From NCBI RefSeq assembly GCF_018987265.1, contig NZ_CP076854.1, positions 1,488,001-1,552,000 of the forward strand: a stretch of 64,000 nt of DNA. Direction: 5' to 3'. This document shows positions 16,324 through 24,455 of this stretch, in pieces. The notes beneath the pieces are model-generated. The model was not told the DNA's origin, did no database searches, and saw only the letters and a list, made by a program, of their open reading frames with translations. The DNA comes from Rhizobium sp. WYJ-E13 (GTDB lineage Bacteria; Pseudomonadota; Alphaproteobacteria; Rhizobiales; Rhizobiaceae). A program made the position numbers and the translations under genes. Positions within the stretch are counted from its first letter, which is position 1. Every line of letters starts with the position of its first letter.

Positions 16324-16444
16324 AGAGCGGAGCCGATTTCGACTTCGCCAGTTATAAATGAATCTCTGGCGCGGGAGCGACAAGGTCACCTCCTTCGTCG
16401 AGGAGCAATCTCGTTCCCGCCGGACGCCACGACGCCAACCGTCA

Positions 16445-17773
16445 TCACGGAAGGAGGATTCGGGCCTCGAATCCATCCACCCGACCGCTTGCAGGCGATT
16501 GAAGCTCGAGTACCCCGCCCATCTGCCGGACGATCGTGTCGGCGATCGCGAGGCCAAGCCCCGAACCCTTGGCGGAGGTCGCACCGCGACGAAACCGCAA
16601 TTTCAAGCCTTTGAGATCGGTCGGAGAGAGCGCCGGACCGTCGTTGGCGATGCCAATGATACCTTCATCGTCGACGGAAATCCTGATCCGGCCACCCGGC
16701 TCTCCATGAACAACTGCGTTTTCGATGAGATTGCTTACGACAATGCCAAGCGCGTCAACATCGACAGCACGCATCAGTGGTTTGGTCGAACTTGCGTAAA
16801 CGAGCCGCTGCGTCGTTGCTGAATCGTGCCTGTAGTCGCCTATGATCAGATCGAGCACATGCCGGATGTCGGTCATGACCGCGGTCTGCCCAAGGCCGGC
16901 CTCCGCCCGTGCGAGCTGCAAGAGCTTTTCGGACGTGTGTCCAAGCTTGGTGAGTGCTCGCTCTATATTGCGCGCCCGCGCCTTCAAGGCCCCGTCCGGC
17001 AGCTCCGCCAGAAGCCTTTGCGTCTGCGCCAAGGCTCCAGCCACAGGCGTACGCAGTTCGTGCGCGCTGTGGGTGGCAAACTCCCTTTCGGCATCGATCG
17101 TGGCACGCACTCGCTGAAGCAAAAGGTTGACCGACTGGGCGATCGGTTTCAGTTCTCGAGGCGTCGTCTCAGTCTCGAGCGGCGACAGGTTTCCCCCGTT
17201 CTTTTCCGAGATCGCTTCGCGCAGCTTATTGATAGGGACCACCGCTCTTCCTGTAATCCACGCCATCAAGAGCAAGCTGAGCGGCAGCAAGACGGCAAGG
17301 GGGATGAGCATAGTCACCGCACTTTCGCGGACTGCTTCGCGCCGATTGCTGAACTTGTCGGCGGCCTGCAGGAATATCGCACCATTTGTACTGGCAGCCG
17401 TGTAGAAACGGTACTTTTCGGAATCATGAAAGCCGACCGTCAGCGGCACGTCGAAGGGCTCCGCGGGAGCGTCTTTCGAGCGGAAGAGAATGTGCCCATC
17501 TGCTGCGCGCACGTGATAGACTAGATATTCTCGGGCGGGAGGGGTCGCCGGCGCCCGCTCTTGCTGATCGCTGTCCTGAATATCCGGAATCCGCCCCTCC
17601 TCGACGATCGCCAACAGTCGTTCGGCAGTTTCCTCGAGCGCATTATCGAAGACCTCGTCAAACTCCGAGCGCATCACATGGATGCCAAGTCCGATGGCCC
17701 CAAGCCAGAAAGCGACCATGACGCCCGAAAGCGCGGTCATGAGCGGCCAGATGATGCTGCGGTTTTTCGTCAT
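16445..17773 (-). CDS. Sensor histidine kinase (OmpR-class partner)
   Basis: A 442-residue inner-membrane kinase. It has a membrane segment at about residues 10-33, a periplasmic region of about 120 residues, a second membrane segment (about 150-172, MLIPLAVLLPLSLLLMAWIT), a HAMP-like linker, HisKA box FATHSAHELRTPVAG, N-box VSNLIENAVVHGEP, and G2 box GSGLGLAIA. The first G-box is degenerate (GIANDGPALSP). The start overlaps the stop of the response regulator gene by 4 bases. The signal is unknown; nearby envelope genes suggest envelope sensing. Confidence 0.92.
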   Translation of the reverse strand: MTKNRSIIWPLMTALSGVMVAFWLGAIGLGIHVMRSEFDEVFDNALEETAERLLAIVEEGRIPDIQDSDQQERAPATPPAREYLVYHVRAADGHILFRSKDAPAEPFDVPLTVGFHDSEKYRFYTAASTNGAIFLQAADKFSNRREAVRESAVTMLIPLAVLLPLSLLLMAWITGRAVVPINKLREAISEKNGGNLSPLETETTPRELKPIAQSVNLLLQRVRATIDAEREFATHSAHELRTPVAGALAQTQRLLAELPDGALKARARNIERALTKLGHTSEKLLQLARAEAGLGQTAVMTDIRHVLDLIIGDYRHDSATTQRLVYASSTKPLMRAVDVDALGIVVSNLIENAVVHGEPGGRIRISVDDEGIIGIANDGPALSPTDLKGLKLRFRRGATSAKGSGLGLAIADTIVRQMGGVLELQSPASGRVDGFEARILLP

Positions 17774-18429
17774 TCAACCACCAGCATATAGCCGATGCCG
17801 CGCGCTGTCCTGATCTTCTCCATCCCGATCTTCTTGCGCAGCCTGCTGATGTAGACCTGCACCGTATTGCTCTCGACTTCCTCGCCGAACGCATAGAGGG
17901 CTTCCTCGATCCGCTTCTGCGTCACTAACTTTCCCGGCCTCTGGACAAGCAGATCGAGCAACGCCCATTCGCGTGGGGTCAACTGAACGTCCTGTCCGCT
18001 GACTGTTATCGAATGGGTTGCTCGTTCAATCACGATGTCAGCAACTTGAACGATGTTTTGCGGACGTCCCTCGTAGCGACGACGGACGGCAAGGATCCGT
18101 GCCTCGAGCTCATCGAGGTTGAACGGCTTGATCAGATAGTCATCAGCGCCTGCGTTAAGACCGGCGATGCGGTCGGAAATCTGATCGCGCGCAGTCAGGA
18201 CGATTACCGGTGCATCGCCTCCCCGCGCCCGGAAGTGCTCCAGGAGAACGAGCCCGTCGCCGTCGGGAAGCTGCAGATCGAGGAGGACGAGGCCGTACTC
18301 GACAGATTTGCTCGCGGCCTCGGCATCGACGATCGTGCGGACCCAGTCCGTCGCATAGCCGGCCGTGTTGGTGTGGTCTCGGACGGCCTCGCCGATGAGG
18401 TCGTCGTCTTCGACCAAGAGTATGCGCAC
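17770..18429 (-). CDS. OmpR-family response regulator
   Basis: A 219-residue regulator: receiver domain beginning RILLVEDDDLIGEAV, phospho-acceptor Asp in GLVLLDLQLPDGDG (about 51), Lys in DDYLIKPFNLDELEARILAV, and a winged helix with TPREWALLDLLVQRPGKLV ending ARGIGYMLVVE. A GTG start at 18429, preceded by GGGGG, gives the standard N-terminus; the frame extends 28 codons further without homology. It is transcribed first, followed by its kinase with an ATGA overlap. Confidence 0.92.
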   Translation of the reverse strand: MRILLVEDDDLIGEAVRDHTNTAGYATDWVRTIVDAEAASKSVEYGLVLLDLQLPDGDGLVLLEHFRARGGDAPVIVLTARDQISDRIAGLNAGADDYLIKPFNLDELEARILAVRRRYEGRPQNIVQVADIVIERATHSITVSGQDVQLTPREWALLDLLVQRPGKLVTQKRIEEALYAFGEEVESNTVQVYISRLRKKIGMEKIRTARGIGYMLVVE

Positions 18430-18648
18430 GATCCACCCCCTTAGTTCAATGTAGAGCGCGCACGGTGCCTGTGTCGATGGACCGGCTTTGGACCCGCGAG
18501 CGCCTCCGGACAAGCTCGCGCAAACCTTATGTTGGTCTGCAACGCGACAGACAGCATGGAGCCAACGCCTTACAAGAACTTAAGCCGCCGTCAGATATCG
18601 CCAAGAGCGACCAACGTGCGGAGGTCACGGCTGTCCGCGCCATATAGA

Positions 18649-19329
18649 CTACCAGTGGTACGAGATACCGACGTTGACCGCGTTGGTGACGATGTTCGTC
18701 TTCAGGCGGTCGCCGCTGTCGATCGGAACGTCGACGCGCGAATAGGTGCCCTTGTATTCGACGAAGGTCGACCAGTTGTCGGTGATGCGGTAGTCGACGC
18801 CGGCCTGCGCCTGGAAGGTCATGCCGCCGAATTCGTAGTCGAAGGTCGTGCCCTGGGGACGGGTGACTTCGACATGCGGAATGTTCACGCCGACACCGGC
18901 ACCGAGATAGGGTGTCCAGGGCCGCGCCGGGTCCTTGAAGCGGTAAAGGCCGTTGACCGTCACAAGGTTCAGGCCGTCGGTGAATTCGAAATGCGTCCAG
19001 CCCGGCGAACGCGCCATGGTTTCGTCGTCGGCATAGACCTTGTCATGGGTGTAGTCGAGCGACACGCCCCAGTTCGGCAGGTTGAAGTCGCCGAGCCACC
19101 AGGTGACACGGCCGCCGTAATAGGGCGGGCTGCCGAAGGACTTGCCTTCCCAGCCGGCGCTGAAGGATGTGCCGTCGGAAACGTCGACGTGGCTGTGCGG
19201 TGCCGTCTGGTAACCGCCGTAAATGGAAAATTCCAGATCTTCGGCGGAAGCCGTGCCGGCAATCGATACAAGAGCGGAAAACGCAAGGCCTGCCAGAAGC
19301 GAGGTGGAAAGGCGCAAGTCGGGTCTCAT
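18649..19329 (-). CDS. lpxQ: Outer-membrane beta-barrel, probable lipid A oxidase LpxQ-like
   Basis: A 226-residue protein with a signal peptide (cleavage after ASA, about residue 29) and an eight-stranded-barrel-like sequence ending in the aromatic NVGISYHW. From memory it strongly resembles rhizobial LpxQ, the outer-membrane enzyme that oxidises the proximal glucosamine of lipid A to 2-aminogluconate; segments such as IYGGYQTAPHS, GKSFGSPPYYGGR and PYLGAGVGVNIPHVEV recall it. Without a search the enzyme assignment remains tentative; a non-enzymatic OmpA-like barrel is the alternative. Its ATG overlaps the stop of the upstream methyltransferase gene by 4 bases, so it is the third gene of a coupled operon. 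Confidence 0.65.
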   Translation of the reverse strand: MRPDLRLSTSLLAGLAFSALVSIAGTASAEDLEFSIYGGYQTAPHSHVDVSDGTSFSAGWEGKSFGSPPYYGGRVTWWLGDFNLPNWGVSLDYTHDKVYADDETMARSPGWTHFEFTDGLNLVTVNGLYRFKDPARPWTPYLGAGVGVNIPHVEVTRPQGTTFDYEFGGMTFQAQAGVDYRITDNWSTFVEYKGTYSRVDVPIDSGDRLKTNIVTNAVNVGISYHW

Positions 19330-20090
19330 TGAATACCTTCAGTCTTGATTTCTTCAAATACACCACGCTTTTTGAAGGCACTGACTAATCCCGTGAGGGC
19401 GAGAACCGCCCCAAAAAGCAATCCCAGCACGATTGCAAAGGCTCGTTCCTGTTCCGTAATCGAGCCGAGTGCGACCCTATAAAACTCGGTTGCCAACAGC
19501 GCGATAAAGGTTGACGACACCGTGGAATAGTCTTTTGCCACGACCCGTTTCAGATTGAACGCCATCCCTCTCGTCGATTCGTCGAAGGCGTCGAGCTTCA
19601 ATCCCCATCGCGGGACATCTCGGCAGTAGGCTTTGTAAGCGGCGCCGAACTTATCGTGCAGGAACGCTTCTTCGGCGTAGACAATGCACTGATAGATAAA
19701 GGCAAAGAGAGTGCATCCGACCGCGATCACGAACGGATTGCCGTGGAAGACAAACAGTCCGACGTAGATCAGCATGTTGCCCACGTAAAGCGGATTTCTG
19801 CAGACGCCGAACATGCCCTCGGTGACAAGGTCATCGGCATAGACACGTTTGTTCAAGCCGCCCCGCCTGATGTAGGCATAGCCAATGACGCTCGCCCTCA
19901 AAATCAGCCCACTGAGCACGATGAGCAGGGCCACCATGTCCTTCGGCAGTTCGAGAGCAGGATTTCCCAATGGCGCGGTCGAGGGCGGCACAGCGGCAAA
20001 GAGTGCGATAATGATCAGTGGGAAAGCCTGATTGCGATATTTGAAGAAGAACGTGCCGATCCTCAGCATAAAGTATTTCATGATGCTCAC
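19326..20090 (-). CDS. ICMT/PEMT-type integral-membrane methyltransferase
   Basis: A 254-residue membrane protein with five or six hydrophobic segments. The central part has the isoprenylcysteine carboxyl methyltransferase/phospholipid methyltransferase signature: LVTEGMFGVCRNPLYVGNML (usual form G-x-RHPxYxG), then AEEAFLHDKFGAAYKAYCRD (usual ExxLxxxFGxxYxxY) and VPRW. The family binds S-adenosylmethionine and methylates a lipid or prenyl-linked acceptor. It starts at 20090 through an ATGA overlap with the CmoA-like gene and is itself coupled to the LpxQ-like gene. The acceptor is unknown; the C-terminal extension of about 70 residues with two membrane segments is unusual. Confidence 0.75.
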   Translation of the reverse strand: MSIMKYFMLRIGTFFFKYRNQAFPLIIIALFAAVPPSTAPLGNPALELPKDMVALLIVLSGLILRASVIGYAYIRRGGLNKRVYADDLVTEGMFGVCRNPLYVGNMLIYVGLFVFHGNPFVIAVGCTLFAFIYQCIVYAEEAFLHDKFGAAYKAYCRDVPRWGLKLDAFDESTRGMAFNLKRVVAKDYSTVSSTFIALLATEFYRVALGSITEQERAFAIVLGLLFGAVLALTGLVSAFKKRGVFEEIKTEGIQ

Positions 20091-20848
20091 TTGATTGCGA
20101 CGATCCCGCAGAAATTGTACCAGCGGAAAAAGACCTCGGTGCTTTTGAAGCCAGCCTCACGAAGAAGCTGGATGTTTTCGTCCAACCGGTAAGGAATAAG
20201 GACATTTTCCAGCGCCTCCCGCTTCTTCGAAATTTCGATTGTGGAGTAGCCGTTCCGTCGCTTGAAATCATAATAATGCTCTATGAACAGGCGGTTGAAT
20301 GTCGTGTCTTCGCTGGTTAGCTTTTCAACCAGGAGCAGGCACCCCTGCTCGTTGAGCCCGTCGTAAATTGTCCGCATGACCCGCTCGCGGTAGAGAGGCC
20401 GAACAAACTGCAGCGTCAGCACCATCGTTACGACGCTTGCCTTCTCAATCGAGAATCCGCGATGGAGGTCGACCGTGTGAAGATCGATGGAGCGGTTGGT
20501 TCCGGACTCCGCGATCTTTTCTGCAGCTTTCTTCAGCATCTCCGGAGCATTGTCGATTCCGACGAAATCGATGTGATTGTCAACTTCACGGTCCAGCGCC
20601 AGAAGGGTCGTGGCCGTGGAGCAGCCGATATCATAGAGCTTCGACTGGGGCTGCGCGAAATCCCTGGCAAGCTCGCAGACCATCCGTTGCATCTCGCCAT
20701 AAAAAGGAACCGATCGGCTGACCATATCGTCAAAGACATTCGCGACGGTCGAATTGAACGAAAAGTCGGCAACGGAATCGTGTTCTTCGGCGAAAACTTC
20801 GTCTCGCGAATTGGTATGCAATATTAGACGGTTAGACTGTTCGGTCAT
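20087..20848 (-). CDS. CmoA-like carboxy-S-adenosylmethionine synthase
   Basis: A 253-residue class I methyltransferase-fold protein that aligns along its length with E. coli CmoA: VANVFDDMVSRSVPFYGEMQ, YDIGCSTATTL, FVGIDNAPEML, TLQFVRPLYRERVM, HYYDFKRRNGYSTIEISKKR and ALENVLIPY. The Arg of ISKKRE corresponds to the CmoA Arg (about 199) that contacts the carboxylate of carboxy-SAM, suggesting it may make carboxy-SAM from SAM and prephenate. ATG 20848 follows GGAGCGGAT; an upstream in-frame TTG lacks a site. No CmoB lies nearby; instead it is coupled to a membrane methyltransferase and an LpxQ-like barrel, an unexpected context for a tRNA-modification enzyme. Confidence 0.78.
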   Translation of the reverse strand: MTEQSNRLILHTNSRDEVFAEEHDSVADFSFNSTVANVFDDMVSRSVPFYGEMQRMVCELARDFAQPQSKLYDIGCSTATTLLALDREVDNHIDFVGIDNAPEMLKKAAEKIAESGTNRSIDLHTVDLHRGFSIEKASVVTMVLTLQFVRPLYRERVMRTIYDGLNEQGCLLLVEKLTSEDTTFNRLFIEHYYDFKRRNGYSTIEISKKREALENVLIPYRLDENIQLLREAGFKSTEVFFRWYNFCGIVAIK

Positions 20849-21314
20849 ATCCGCTCCGGTGTTCAATGAATGGAAATCGGGCGCGTCTTTCCCCGGCCCA
20901 TTGCGTCACAAAACGTTAACATCGAATCCTGACAATAGGCTGAAGGCTCCACAGCATCGCTCCACCAGGAACCGTCGATGCTTTCGGTTAGCGAGGCTGC
21001 CGAGGCGCTCCAAGTCAGCGTCAAAACGTGAGAATGAGATGATCTTCTCACCGCGCAGATTGTCGATGCCGATCTTGCTCTTGACGCCTGCGATCACGGA
21101 GGCCGTAGGCTCCACACCGTGCCGGTTGTCGGCGAGGCTGCCGCGAATACCAAAAGAGGTAAAACCCTCTGATGGCATTGACAAAACTCTCTTGCGCACA
21201 ATGTTTGGGCCTTGAGGTGGTTAAGTTGAAATGACTTTTCCGAATTTTCATTGAATATCCAATCTCGAATAAGGCTCCTTTTGTCGTTGAATACTGCATA
21301 TCTCAGGAGGTGGG
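20849..21314. other. Divergent intergenic region between CmoA-like operon and glycosyltransferase gene
   Basis: About 465 bases that must contain both divergent promoters. Minus-strand frames of 60 to 97 codons occur (for example 20906-21199) but none has a clear ribosome binding site or recognisable sequence. The AT-rich stretch 21225-21300 is the likeliest promoter region for the glycosyltransferase. Confidence 0.4.
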
Positions 21315-23108
21315 ATGTCGGTTCCTATACGCAGCAAGGCCATATACCTGTTTACGGATGCGCGAATGCTTCCGGCAGCCTGCTGCGCGCTTCTGTCTGT
21401 CGGACGCAACAGTCAAAGGAACGATATCAAGCCGGTCATTGTCGGCATCGATTTGCCTGAGGACCAGAAAGCTCGGATTGCGACCTTCAACGCCGTCAAC
21501 GGCATCGATATCGACGTCGTCGATTTCACCTTTCCCACCGATACGCCCGAGACGGCAGGCCGCTGGCACAAGTCGACGCTTGCGCGCCTCTATCTCGACA
21601 AGCTGATGGGCGAGGAACTCGAGCGCGTTCTTTACCTTGACGCGGATATATTGGCCGTCGCCAATGTCGATCCACTCTTCGATGTCGATCTCAATGGCAA
21701 GGCGATCGGCGCGGTTGACGACTACCGCATTGCCTTCCCCGACAAGATCAGACAGCTGGAGCGGGAGCTTGGCCTCGACCCGGGGGCGGGATATTTCAAT
21801 GCCGGCGTCCTTCTCATGGATTGCGCCGCCATCCGGGCCGGCGGCTTTTTCGAGATGGCGCGTTCCCTGCTCAGATCAGGGCGATCCTTTGCCTCCAACG
21901 ACCAGGATATTCTCAATATTGCCTTTCGTGGGATGTGGCAAAGGCTGGACAACCGCTGGAATGTCCAGACCGGTATCATGCCGTATATCCACAATGCTGT
22001 GCTCCTGCATTTCACCGGACGTCGCAAGCCGTGGCATCTTTCGGTGCAGGCTGGACAGTCGGACTATGCCGATATTTATAAGAACATGCTTTCGAAAACG
22101 CCGTGGTCGGGATTTGTTAGCCAGCGCAGTGGCTTCCGAAAGGCAGCCGACCATCTCCTGGCGCTCGGCAAGCGCGCCGGCGCGATGAACCGCGCACGAC
22201 AACTGAAAGCACATTTTGGCGCGAGTGAGGTCCCTAGTGCTGACAGGAGCCCCGGATCCGAAAATTCCGGAAGCCCCGTCTTTCACACGCAGGGCGCCGA
22301 TGCGTGGCGCGCATTCTTCAATCGCTACTCGCACATCGTTCTGGTCGCCAATAGCGAGGCGCTCGATCCGCAGTCGATGCGGACGGAGTTTCCCGGAGAT
22401 ACGTTGTTCGTCTTCTTCAACAAGGTCTACAAGGTTCTCGACGACAGTTTTCCCGGGCATGCCATTCTTGTGGCGCGCAGCGGAATGATGGGCGCCAATA
22501 TCGTCCATCGGCGAGAGGTGGACGAGGTCCTGAAATTCTTCACGTCTGACAAGTTCCTCGGCGTTCTGAATATCCGTACGGCACCCGAGGAACGCTTCAG
22601 CCCGGTCGGCGCATTCAAGGGTGCGACAGTCATGTACAGTGATCTCGAGATGCTGATGTCGGGGCACTATCCGCCGGACAAGATTCCGACGAGCGGCTTT
22701 GCGCTGGTTGTGTGGATGCGCGAGCTTGAGGTGACACCAAAGATCGTGCTCGCCGGATTTTCCGGGAAACGGAGTGCGCGCTGGAAGGTCTTCGACGTTC
22801 ATGACTGGACATTCGAGCGGATCTATTTCGGGATTCTGGCGCGAAGAGGTATCATCACCAGCGCCGAACATGCCGGGCCGTCACGCTTCGATCTTCTGAC
22901 CCGGCAATTTCCGGATGCGGAAAGCGAGGAGATCCAGAGGGCGATCAACGACGCACTTTCGACGCGTCTCGATCACGCGCTGACCCTCATCGACGGCCTG
23001 ATGTCGCTAACCAAATGGCAGCGGGCGCTCGATCAGGCCTTCCGCAAGGCGCGGCCAAAGACCCGCAAGCAGCGCGCACTCGACCGCCAAAAGAAGCAAG
23101 CTTCCTGA
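21315..23108 (+). CDS. Two-domain glycosyltransferase, GT8 domain plus C-terminal domain
   Basis: A 597-residue cytosolic protein. Residues about 8-265 are a GT8 (retaining, LgtC/glycogenin-type) glycosyltransferase: AIYLFTDARMLPAACCALLS, the DxD metal site VLYLDADILAVAN, GYFNAGVLLMD, and the terminal HFTGRRKPWH. Residues about 330-520 form a second domain (IVLVANSEALD, FVFFNKVYKVLDD, IVLAGFSGKRSARWKV, HDWTFERIYF) that vaguely recalls bacterial GT families acting on LPS core such as WaaZ; that resemblance is weak. GGAGG at 21307-21311 is rather close to the ATG. The tail is basic and Lys/Arg-rich. It lies next to a second glycosyltransferase, so the pair probably decorates LPS or a surface glycan. 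Confidence 0.8.
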   Translation: MSVPIRSKAIYLFTDARMLPAACCALLSVGRNSQRNDIKPVIVGIDLPEDQKARIATFNAVNGIDIDVVDFTFPTDTPETAGRWHKSTLARLYLDKLMGEELERVLYLDADILAVANVDPLFDVDLNGKAIGAVDDYRIAFPDKIRQLERELGLDPGAGYFNAGVLLMDCAAIRAGGFFEMARSLLRSGRSFASNDQDILNIAFRGMWQRLDNRWNVQTGIMPYIHNAVLLHFTGRRKPWHLSVQAGQSDYADIYKNMLSKTPWSGFVSQRSGFRKAADHLLALGKRAGAMNRARQLKAHFGASEVPSADRSPGSENSGSPVFHTQGADAWRAFFNRYSHIVLVANSEALDPQSMRTEFPGDTLFVFFNKVYKVLDDSFPGHAILVARSGMMGANIVHRREVDEVLKFFTSDKFLGVLNIRTAPEERFSPVGAFKGATVMYSDLEMLMSGHYPPDKIPTSGFALVVWMRELEVTPKIVLAGFSGKRSARWKVFDVHDWTFERIYFGILARRGIITSAEHAGPSRFDLLTRQFPDAESEEIQRAINDALSTRLDHALTLIDGLMSLTKWQRALDQAFRKARPKTRKQRALDRQKKQAS

Positions 23109-23143
23109 AGGCAACACAGAATTCGTCCCACGGAGAAATTGAT

Positions 23144-23830
23144 ATGACCGATATCGTCAACATCTATGTTGGTTTTGATTCAAAGGAAGTTGTCGCCCAT
23201 CACGTGCTATCACAGAGCATTCTGGAAAAATCGAGCGTGCCGGTGAGGATCACGCCGATCTACCTGCACAATATCGCAAGCATATTCACGCGTGAGCGCA
23301 ACGCCCTGCAGTCGACGGAGTTCTCCTTCTCACGCTTCCTGACGCCCTATCTCAGTCGGTATGAGGGATGGAGCTTGTTCATGGATTGCGACATGCTTGC
23401 GCGCGCGGATATTGCCGAGCTCTGGGTGCTGCGCGATGAGCGCTATTCCGTCATGTGCGTAAAACACGATTACCAGCCGAAGGTCGAAACGAAATTTCTC
23501 GGCCAGGTACAGACGAAATACGAAAAGAAGAATTGGTCGAGCCTGATCCTCTTCAATAACGCGAAATGCAGGGCGCTGACGCCTGATTATGTCAACACCG
23601 CGACCGGGCTGCAGTTGCACCAGTTCAAGTGGCTCGACGGCGACGATTTGATCGGCGAGCTACCCATTATCTGGAACTATCTCGTCAACGAATATGACAA
23701 ACGCGATGACGCCAAGATCGTGCATTTCACAGATGGCGGACCCTATTTCGACGAATACAGGAACGACGATTACGCCGAGGAATGGTTCGCGACACGCGAG
23801 CGCATGCTACACGTCCAGCAGCGTGGCTGA
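23144..23830 (+). CDS. Glycosyltransferase-like protein (GT-A fold)
   Basis: A 228-residue protein starting MTDIVNIYVGFDSKEVVAHH. It has a DxD site in WSLFMDCDMLARADI, an N-terminal strand-turn like GT8 enzymes, and an end IVHFTDGGPYFDEY resembling the metal-binding HxxGxxP region of GT8. ATG 23144 is preceded by CGGAG; the frame extends upstream but overlaps the previous gene without homology. It lies 35 bases after the two-domain glycosyltransferase, so the two are probably co-transcribed. The sugar donor and acceptor are unknown. Confidence 0.75.
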   Translation: MTDIVNIYVGFDSKEVVAHHVLSQSILEKSSVPVRITPIYLHNIASIFTRERNALQSTEFSFSRFLTPYLSRYEGWSLFMDCDMLARADIAELWVLRDERYSVMCVKHDYQPKVETKFLGQVQTKYEKKNWSSLILFNNAKCRALTPDYVNTATGLQLHQFKWLDGDDLIGELPIIWNYLVNEYDKRDDAKIVHFTDGGPYFDEYRNDDYAEEWFATRERMLHVQQRG

Positions 23831-24127
23831 CCTGCAGCAGCAAGGCTGGGCTGACTCCGCCTGAGGCTCGCCGAGCGGCCGAGGATCATCACGAGAAGCT
23901 GAAGGAACTTCGCGGTCGACGACGGCCGTCGACGGCGATAGGAGGGCGCACCATACTTCAGATACTGAAGCCATTGCTGCGATGCGCGAAATTTGGAGAC
24001 GCGCCGAATCACCTTTGATGAGGCATCGGCCGTACCACATCAGCCTAACGATTCAGGGTTGCAGCTTGTAAACTTTTCGCGGAAGATGGGTGGCGACCTA
24101 TGGCGCAGCGAGCGTGGAGGTTCAATC

Positions 24128-24373
24128 GTGAACGATGGAAACCCCTTTATTGAAGTTGTGCTGGACGGCTTGGTAGCCGTCGTTATCTTCCTCAGTGCGG
24201 CAACCGTAGTCGCGATGGCAGCAGCATTTGCCTCCCTCATCAGTCATGTTGCTGGAATTGTGGAAGAACCAGGCGCGACAGGTTCTCTAATTGCAACATC
24301 CTGCATTCTTTTACTGTCAACTCTCTTGTCGGTTCTCGCCTCAATAGCGGCTCAACGTCTCAGCTTAGGCTGA
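24128..24373 (+). CDS. Small two-helix membrane protein
   Basis: An 81-residue protein (GTG start at 24128, GGAGG at 24116-24120) with two hydrophobic segments, about residues 10-40 and 55-75, separated by an acidic turn (VEEPGATG). Family unknown. The stretch before it (23831-24127) holds only short frames without support. Confidence 0.5.
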   Translation: MNDGNPFIEVVLDGLVAVVIFLSAATVVAMAAAFASLISHVAGIVEEPGATGSLIATSCILLLSTLLSVLASIAAQRLSLG

Positions 24374-24455
24374 TGGGCGATGTCGATTTTATCCCGATTG
24401 TGGTTTCTGACACCAGCTTCAGCACGAGAGAGAATTGCCTGCCTGATTTGTCAGT

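Noticed and set aside
20906..21199. 97-codon minus-strand frame upstream of the CmoA-like gene
   Set aside because: No ribosome binding site, no recognisable domain; it overlaps other equally poor frames.
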